Positions 5,713-9,933 of a stretch of DNA of 9,933 nucleotides are shown piece by piece. Made by a program: the position numbers and the translations under genes. Each line of letters starts with the position of its first letter. Position 1 is the stretch's first letter. The notes under the pieces were generated by a model that ran no database searches, was not told where the DNA came from, and saw only the letters and a program-made list of their open reading frames with translations. This DNA comes from Flavobacterium sp. (lineage in GTDB: Bacteria; Bacteroidota; Bacteroidia; Flavobacteriales; Flavobacteriaceae): positions 1 to 9,933 of the forward strand of contig JASLHL010000045.1 in the NCBI GenBank assembly GCA_030152225.1, written 5' to 3'.

Positions 5713-7254
5713 CTAAAAAGGAACATCATCATCGTTAAATACATCTCGAGCAGGTGGTAGATTTTGGGCCATATTTGCTCCTCCTCCGTTATTTAATGCA
5801 GAAGAAAATACGCCATCACTATCAATCAACCCTTCTGTACGAGCATCTTCATCTAAGTTGTCAAACTTACCGTACATCCCCAAGAATTTAAGGCGGATAT
5901 TATCCAATCCTCCATTTCTGTGTTTGGCTACAATGAATTCGGCTTGACCAGCAGTTGGTGATCGGAATTCATCATCCCACTCTTCGATTTTATAGTACTC
6001 TGGACGATAGATAAACGAAACGATATCCGCATCTTGCTCAATCGCTCCAGACTCCCTTAAATCGGACAATAAGGGGCGTTTTGACGTACCACGTGTTTCC
6101 ACGGCACGCGATAGCTGTGATAAGGCAATTACGGGAATATCCAATTCTTTTGCCAAGGCTTTTAAGTTACGAGAAATCGTCGAAATTTCTTGTTCACGGT
6201 TTCCCCCTCCTTTTTGGCTTCCTCCAGCCGTCATAAGCTGTAAGTAGTCAATCACAATCAACTTAATCCCGTATTGAGAGGCTAAACGCCTTGCTTTTGC
6301 GCGTAAATCGAAAATAGACAAGGAAGGTGTATCATCAATAAACAAAGGCGCACGTTCCAAGTCTTTTACCTTTACGTTCAGCTGTTCCCATTCGTGTTTT
6401 TCCAACTTACCTGTACGCAGTTTTTCCGATGAAAGTCCCGTTTCGGATGAAATCAAACGCGTGATCAACTGAACAGAAGACATCTCCAGCGAGAAAAAAG
6501 CTACCCCTGCTCCTGAAGCAATGGCAATATTACGTGCCATAGAAAGTACGAAGGCCGTTTTCCCCATTCCGGGACGTGCTGCAATAATAATCAAATCACT
6601 GGGCTGCCATCCAGAAGTCAATTCATCTAATTTATGAAAGCCTGTAGGCAATCCACTTAATCCTTCTTTGGTACTAATTTCTTCGATTCGCTTTTTGGCT
6701 TGCGCAACTAAGCTTTGTGCAGTTTCCGAACTCTTCTTGATGTTTCCTTGTGTAACCTCGTATAATTTTGCTTCCGCTTTGTCGAGTAGATCGAAAACAT
6801 CCGTTGTTTCGTCGTAAGCGTCTTCGATAATTTCATTTGAAATTCGAATCAAACTGCGTTGAATAAACTTTTGAAGGATGACACGCGAGTGGAATTCAAT
6901 ATGTGCAGAAGAGCTGATTTTTTGGGTTAGACTAACCAAATACGCATCTCCGCCAGCAATATCCAACTTTGCATTTTTTCTCAACTGAGCCGATACGGTC
7001 AATAAATCAATGGGTTGGTTACCAACAAACAATTGATCTATCGCCTCAAAAATATACTTATGCCCCTCCTTGTAAAAAGCTTCTGGCTGAAGTATATCAA
7101 TTACTTCGTCAATCCCCTTTTTATCAATCATCATTGCACCCAAAACAGCCTCCTCAAAATCAGTAACCTGAGGTGGTAACTTCCCTTTTTCCAAAGCAAT
7201 TACATCTTTAGTAAAAGTGCTGGGATAGGTACGTATATCTTTTGCTTTATCCAT
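5713..7254 (-). CDS. dnaB: Replicative DNA helicase DnaB
   Basis: Hexameric 5'-3' helicase that unwinds DNA at the replication fork and recruits primase. The 513-residue protein is full length and has no intein. The N-terminal helical domain covers about 28-130 and a linker runs to about 190. The RecA-like motor spans 195-462: Walker A ARPGMGKT (226-233), SLEM (255-258), Walker B LIVIDYLQLM (332-341, D336), the SQLSR switch (379-383), SDLRESGAIEQDAD (397-410) and the arginine-finger segment AKHRNGG (443-449, R446). After 465 comes a flexible acidic and glycine-rich tail ending DVFNDDDVPF, which looks like the C-terminal tip of SSB. It is a single gene on the minus strand, converging on the SOD operon. 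About 100 bases separate its start from the accA terminator, so it needs its own promoter, which I could not pick out with confidence. Confidence 0.97.
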   Translation of the reverse strand: MDKAKDIRTYPSTFTKDVIALEKGKLPPQVTDFEEAVLGAMMIDKKGIDEVIDILQPEAFYKEGHKYIFEAIDQLFVGNQPIDLLTVSAQLRKNAKLDIAGGDAYLVSLTQKISSSAHIEFHSRVILQKFIQRSLIRISNEIIEDAYDETTDVFDLLDKAEAKLYEVTQGNIKKSSETAQSLVAQAKKRIEEISTKEGLSGLPTGFHKLDELTSGWQPSDLIIIAARPGMGKTAFVLSMARNIAIASGAGVAFFSLEMSSVQLITRLISSETGLSSEKLRTGKLEKHEWEQLNVKVKDLERAPLFIDDTPSLSIFDLRAKARRLASQYGIKLIVIDYLQLMTAGGSQKGGGNREQEISTISRNLKALAKELDIPVIALSQLSRAVETRGTSKRPLLSDLRESGAIEQDADIVSFIYRPEYYKIEEWDDEFRSPTAGQAEFIVAKHRNGGLDNIRLKFLGMYGKFDNLDEDARTEGLIDSDGVFSSALNNGGGANMAQNLPPARDVFNDDDVPF

Positions 7255-7294
7255 AGTGCGAAAATAACTCTTTTTTTTGAACTGCTGTTCGTCT

Positions 7295-7348
7295 ATCGTT
7301 CTTTACTATCTATAAAAATAATCTTTTTTTACTTGATTACAGAACGAT
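7295..7348. repeat. Inverted repeat upstream of dnaB
   Basis: ATCGTTCT at 7295-7302 is the exact reverse complement of AGAACGAT at 7341-7348, with 38 bases between. A nearby shorter dyad, GAAC-4-GTTC, sits at 7279-7290. Together they put several GTTC/GAAC half-sites in the only intergenic space that can hold the dnaB promoter. They could be a regulator site, but 8-bp dyads also arise by chance in a region this size. Confidence 0.3.
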
Positions 7349-7354
7349 TAAAAC

Positions 7355-7392
7355 ATAAAAAAAATCCGAGTGTAGACTCGGATTTTTTTTAT
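7355..7392 (-). terminator. Intrinsic terminator after accA
   Basis: A perfect 17-bp stem pairs 7355-7371 with 7376-7392 around a 4-base loop, with core ATCCGAGT. On the minus strand it starts 17 bases after the accA stop and ends in eight Us. The A/T tracts are symmetrical, so it could work in both directions, though no plus-strand gene arrives here. Confidence 0.88.
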
Positions 7393-7408
7393 ACTTAATC
7401 ACTTTGTA

Positions 7409-8362
7409 TTAGCTTTTGTATTCTCCCATTTCAAAATACTTTTCCATGCGTTGGTCAAGTAATTTATCTAACGGTGTTTTAGCCAATTCTTTGTGTGTTT
7501 TTACAATATAGTTACGTACAGATTCGAACGTAGCTTCGCGATCTGAATGTGCACCCCCTAGTGGTTCTGCAATAATATCGTCTACTAACTTATTCTTTTT
7601 CATGTCGTAAGAAGTCAGTTTTAAGGCTTCTGCAGCTTGTTCTTTGTATTCCCAGCTTCTCCATAAGATAGAAGAACACGATTCTGGTGAAATTACAGAG
7701 TACCATGTATTTTCTAACATCGTTACACGGTCACCTACACCAATACCTAAAGCTCCACCTGAAGCACCCTCACCGATAATAATACAGATGATTGGTACTT
7801 TGATGCGGAACATTTCGTAAATATTACGTGCAATAGCTTCACCTTGTCCTCTTTCTTCTGCTTCTAACCCTGGGTATGCCCCTGGCGTATCGATTAGCGT
7901 TACAATTGGAATATTGAATTTTTCAGCCATTTGCATTAAACGCAACGCTTTTCTGTACCCTTCTGGATTTGCCATCCCGAAGTTTCTATACTGTCTAGTC
8001 TTTGTGTTGAATCCTTTTTGCTGCCCTACAAACATAAAACTTTGATCTCCGATTTTACCTAATCCACCGATCATGGCTTTATCGTCTTTTACATTTCTAT
8101 CTCCGAATAATTCTAAAAATGTATCACCACAAAGCGCTTTAATATAGTCAACCGTATAAGGTCTATTTGGGTGTCTTGACAATTGAACACGTTGCCAAGG
8201 ACTCAAATTTTTATATATGTCTTTCTTTGTCTCTTCTAATTTTTTCTCGATTTGTGAGCAAGTTGTCGATACATCAACATCAGATTCTTCCCCGATTAAC
8301 GTACATTTTTTTAACTGCTCCTCAAGTTCTTTAATAGGAAGCTCAAAATCTAAATATTCCAT
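7409..8362 (-). CDS. accA: Acetyl-CoA carboxylase carboxyltransferase subunit alpha
   Basis: Alpha subunit of the carboxyltransferase of acetyl-CoA carboxylase. With AccD it moves the carboxyl group from biotin on AccB to acetyl-CoA, forming malonyl-CoA, the first committed step of fatty acid synthesis in the cytosol. The 317-residue protein is complete and of normal length. It shows the N-terminal helical region with DFELPI and LEEQL (5-17), [19 protein letters not shown] (56-74), LFGDR (85-89), [20 protein letters not shown] (157-176) and the oxyanion-hole region [15 protein letters not shown] (197-211). The canonical [12 protein letters not shown] follows at 224-235. A -7 box 34 bases upstream and a terminator just downstream suggest it can be transcribed alone, although the EamA gene ends only 63 bases before it. 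AccD, AccB and AccC are not in this window. Confidence 0.97.
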   Translation of the reverse strand: MEYLDFELPIKELEEQLKKCTLIGEESDVDVSTTCSQIEKKLEETKKDIYKNLSPWQRVQLSRHPNRPYTVDYIKALCGDTFLELFGDRNVKDDKAMIGGLGKIGDQSFMFVGQQKGFNTKTRQYRNFGMANPEGYRKALRLMQMAEKFNIPIVTLIDTPGAYPGLEAEERGQGEAIARNIYEMFRIKVPIICIIIGEGASGGALGIGVGDRVTMLENTWYSVISPESCSSILWRSWEYKEQAAEALKLTSYDMKKNKLVDDIIAEPLGGAHSDREATFESVRNYIVKTHKELAKTPLDKLLDQRMEKYFEMGEYKS

Positions 8363-8395
8363 TTATGAATAATTTTTAGTTTCAATTACTAATGA

Positions 8396-8403
8396 CAAAG
8401 ATA
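8396..8403 (-). promoter_or_regulatory. Likely -7 box for accA
   Basis: Read on the minus strand the bases are TATCTTTG, an exact TAnnTTTG match and the same octamer as before the LUD gene; both are preceded by TTT. It sits in the 63-base gap between the EamA and accA genes, 33 bases before the accA start. A good -33 TTG at the usual spacing is not seen, so support is the -7 match and the position. Confidence 0.55.
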
Positions 8404-8425
8404 AAATTTTCCTCTATATAGACCT

Positions 8426-9319
8426 CTATATTTTGGCAACTTTTATCTTTTTCCTGTTTTTAACAATCGCGTTTAACACGACAGTACTCAATATTAACAA
8501 AGCACCGATATAAAATTCGGTACTCATTTTCTCACTATCTCGGAATACGAGAATCGCTAAGAGGATCCCATATACTGGTTCTAAATTAACGGTAAGCATC
8601 ACAGTAAAAGGGGTGATGTATTTCATTACATAAACAGACCCAATAAAGGCAAATGCGGTACAAAACGTTCCTAACACTAACAGCCAGAGCCAGTCCGATG
8701 TTGTTACATCAAAGAATTCTGCTGTAAATCCGCCGCTAAAAAACAAATAGATAGACAAGATAAGTAATCCACCGACCATTTCATAAAAGGTAATCACTGA
8801 AGCGGATGAATGGTGTGCTAATTTGCCATTTATAATAGAAAATATTGCAGACAAGCAAGCGGCTATCAAGGCTAAAATAATTCCTTCTACATATTCCGTA
8901 CTCACGCTAAAAATAAGTGCTAAAGCACATACGACAATAAATCCGAAGAATACTTCGTATCCAATTATCTTGCGTTTATAAAAAATAGGTTCAAGAATAG
9001 AGGTGAAAAAGGCACCTGTTGATAGACAAGCTAACGTAACAGATACGTTTGACACTTTAATTGCCCAAAAAAAAGTAAGCCAATGCAAGGCAATTACTAC
9101 CCCTGCGGCTAAAAAAATGGCAATATTGCCTTTACTTTCTTTTATTGTTTGACGTTTAAAAGCAAACAATAAAATTAAGGTAATTACTGCAATTACAATG
9201 CGATACCAAACCAAGGGCAACGCTTCTAATGTAATTAAATTACCTAAAATAGCTGTAAAACCCCAAACAAAAACAATAAGGTGTAACAGCAAATGACTCT
9301 TAAAATTATCTCCGAGCAT
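8426..9319 (-). CDS. EamA/DMT-superfamily transporter
   Basis: A 297-residue inner-membrane protein of the drug/metabolite transporter superfamily with two EamA repeats and about ten transmembrane helices. Family hallmarks in the first repeat are WGFTAILGNLI (19-29), the P-VWYR motif (35-40), and HWLTFFWAIK followed by SNVSVTLACLSTGAF (79-104). The second repeat has INGKLAHH (163-170) and YVMKYITPFTVMLTVNLEPV (230-249), ending in GILLAILVF and a last helix (271-286). The C-terminus is lysine-rich, consistent with a cytosolic end. The substrate cannot be told: members export amino acids, nucleotides and other small metabolites, and this superfamily is poorly predictive. Its start overlaps the LptF/G gene by 14 bases, so translation is probably coupled to it. 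The gene stops 63 bases before accA. Confidence 0.9.
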   Translation of the reverse strand: MLGDNFKSHLLLHLIVFVWGFTAILGNLITLEALPLVWYRIVIAVITLILLFAFKRQTIKESKGNIAIFLAAGVVIALHWLTFFWAIKVSNVSVTLACLSTGAFFTSILEPIFYKRKIIGYEVFFGFIVVCALALIFSVSTEYVEGIILALIAACLSAIFSIINGKLAHHSSASVITFYEMVGGLLILSIYLFFSGGFTAEFFDVTTSDWLWLLVLGTFCTAFAFIGSVYVMKYITPFTVMLTVNLEPVYGILLAILVFRDSEKMSTEFYIGALLILSTVVLNAIVKNRKKIKVAKI

Positions 9320-9933
9320 TTCGCAATAAAAATATGGCTAAAATTGAAAATGTAACATTGGGAATCCACACGGCCACCAAAGGCGACATACTAGAAGCTT
9401 CCGCTAATACACTAAATATTTTATCAAAGAAAACGTATATAAAAGCTAAGGCAATACCGATAGCTAAGTTAATTCCCATACCCCCTCTTCGCTTCATGGA
9501 AGAAACTGATACGGCAATAATAGTCAAAATAAAGGCTGATACGGGCACGCTGTACTTCTTATACAAGACCACCAAGTGCACATTGATATTTGATGAACCG
9601 CGCATGCGTTCTTTCTCAATAAATCGCTTTAATTGACCTAAGGTCATCGTCTCCGCAGCATAAACCACAGGACTCAAATCGTCAATATCAAATTCCAGTT
9701 GTAATTCTTTAGCATCGGCGAATTCTAAAATATCATTCGCATCCCCAACCTCGCGTTTCACGTAATCATAGAGCGTGTACATTTTTGTTTCTGCATTCCA
9801 TTCAATACGCTTGGCTTCTATCTTAGAAACTAGTCGGTTACCGTCAAAATCTTCTAATGTAAAATTATATCCTGTATTAGATCCATAATTAAAATTACTC
9901 ACGAAAATAAATTCGTTAGCATTAATCTGTTTG
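9306..9933 (-). CDS. LptF/LptG-family LPS export permease, C-terminal part
   Basis: The 3' part of a YjgP/YjgQ (LptF/LptG) permease gene, a transmembrane subunit of the LptB2FG ABC transporter that extracts LPS from the inner membrane. About 208 residues are visible. First comes the end of the periplasmic beta-jellyroll, including NTGYNFTLEDFDGNRL and the ELQLEFDIDDLSP strand region. TLGQLKRFIEKERMRGSS and a helix near the membrane (YKKYSVPVSAFILTI) follow, then the conserved SMKRRGGMGINLAIGIALAF and a last helix ending in LLRNARR. The reading frame stays open to the right edge, so the GTG at 9902 is not the start. The gene is truncated by the window, not broken. F and G paralogues cannot be told apart from this part. 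It overlaps the EamA gene by 14 bases. Confidence 0.9.
   Translation of the reverse strand, partial: KQINANEFIFVSNFNYGSNTGYNFTLEDFDGNRLVSKIEAKRIEWNAETKMYTLYDYVKREVGDANDILEFADAKELQLEFDIDDLSPVVYAAETMTLGQLKRFIEKERMRGSSNINVHLVVLYKKYSVPVSAFILTIIAVSVSSMKRRGGMGINLAIGIALAFIYVFFDKIFSVLAEASSMSPLVAVWIPNVTFSILAIFLLRNARR

Noticed and set aside
7313..7320. Minus-strand TATTTTTA as a dnaB -7 box
   Set aside because: It differs from TAnnTTTG at the final G and has no -33 element; too weak to call, though dnaB must have a promoter somewhere in this gap.
9334..9636. Plus-strand open frame of about 100 codons
   Set aside because: It lies entirely inside the permease gene on the other strand, which is clearly the real coding sequence.

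Overview
The window is ordinary chromosomal housekeeping DNA from an AT-rich member of the Bacteroidota, most likely class Flavobacteriia. Pointers are the gene order rsfS-ftsH-LUD-cdsA-psd-ACBP, starts without Shine-Dalgarno sequences, TAnnTTTG-type -7 boxes, and protein family variants such as the LRAGRFDR form of the FtsH second region of homology. It resembles Flavobacterium or Myroides from memory of these families; the genus cannot be proved from the sequence alone. I see no mobile element, CRISPR array, tRNA or rRNA.

Layout: 1-2466 carries rsfS and ftsH on the plus strand, ended by a strong intrinsic terminator. 2468-5594 is a tight plus-strand run of five genes with gaps of 3 bases or less: a LUD-domain protein, cdsA, psd, an acyl-CoA-binding protein and a lipoprotein superoxide dismutase. 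A near-canonical Bacteroidota -7 box lies directly against the preceding terminator. A 22-bp bidirectional hairpin terminator and a heptad-periodic quasi-palindromic repeat (5638-5712) separate this run from the convergent dnaB (5713-7254, minus). Further right, on the minus strand, are accA with its own promoter and terminator, an EamA/DMT-family transporter, and the 3' part of an LptF/LptG permease gene that runs off the right edge.

Functionally much of the window concerns the envelope and lipids. AccA supplies malonyl-CoA, the acyl-CoA-binding protein buffers acyl-CoA, CdsA makes CDP-diacylglycerol, Psd completes phosphatidylethanolamine, LptF/G moves LPS, and FtsH performs quality control of membrane proteins. 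RsfS and DnaB are core translation and replication factors.

I did not find a clear undescribed multi-gene system. The points most worth a second look are: (1) a lipoprotein SOD that keeps all four metal ligands but has lost both partners of the cross-subunit His30-Tyr hydrogen bond and the usual outer-sphere glutamine; (2) a DnaB helicase whose C-terminus (FNDDDVPF) imitates the SSB acidic tip; (3) the heptad-periodic palindromic element downstream of dnaB; and (4) the grouping of an acyl-CoA-binding protein and a divergent LUD protein with phosphatidylethanolamine synthesis genes.
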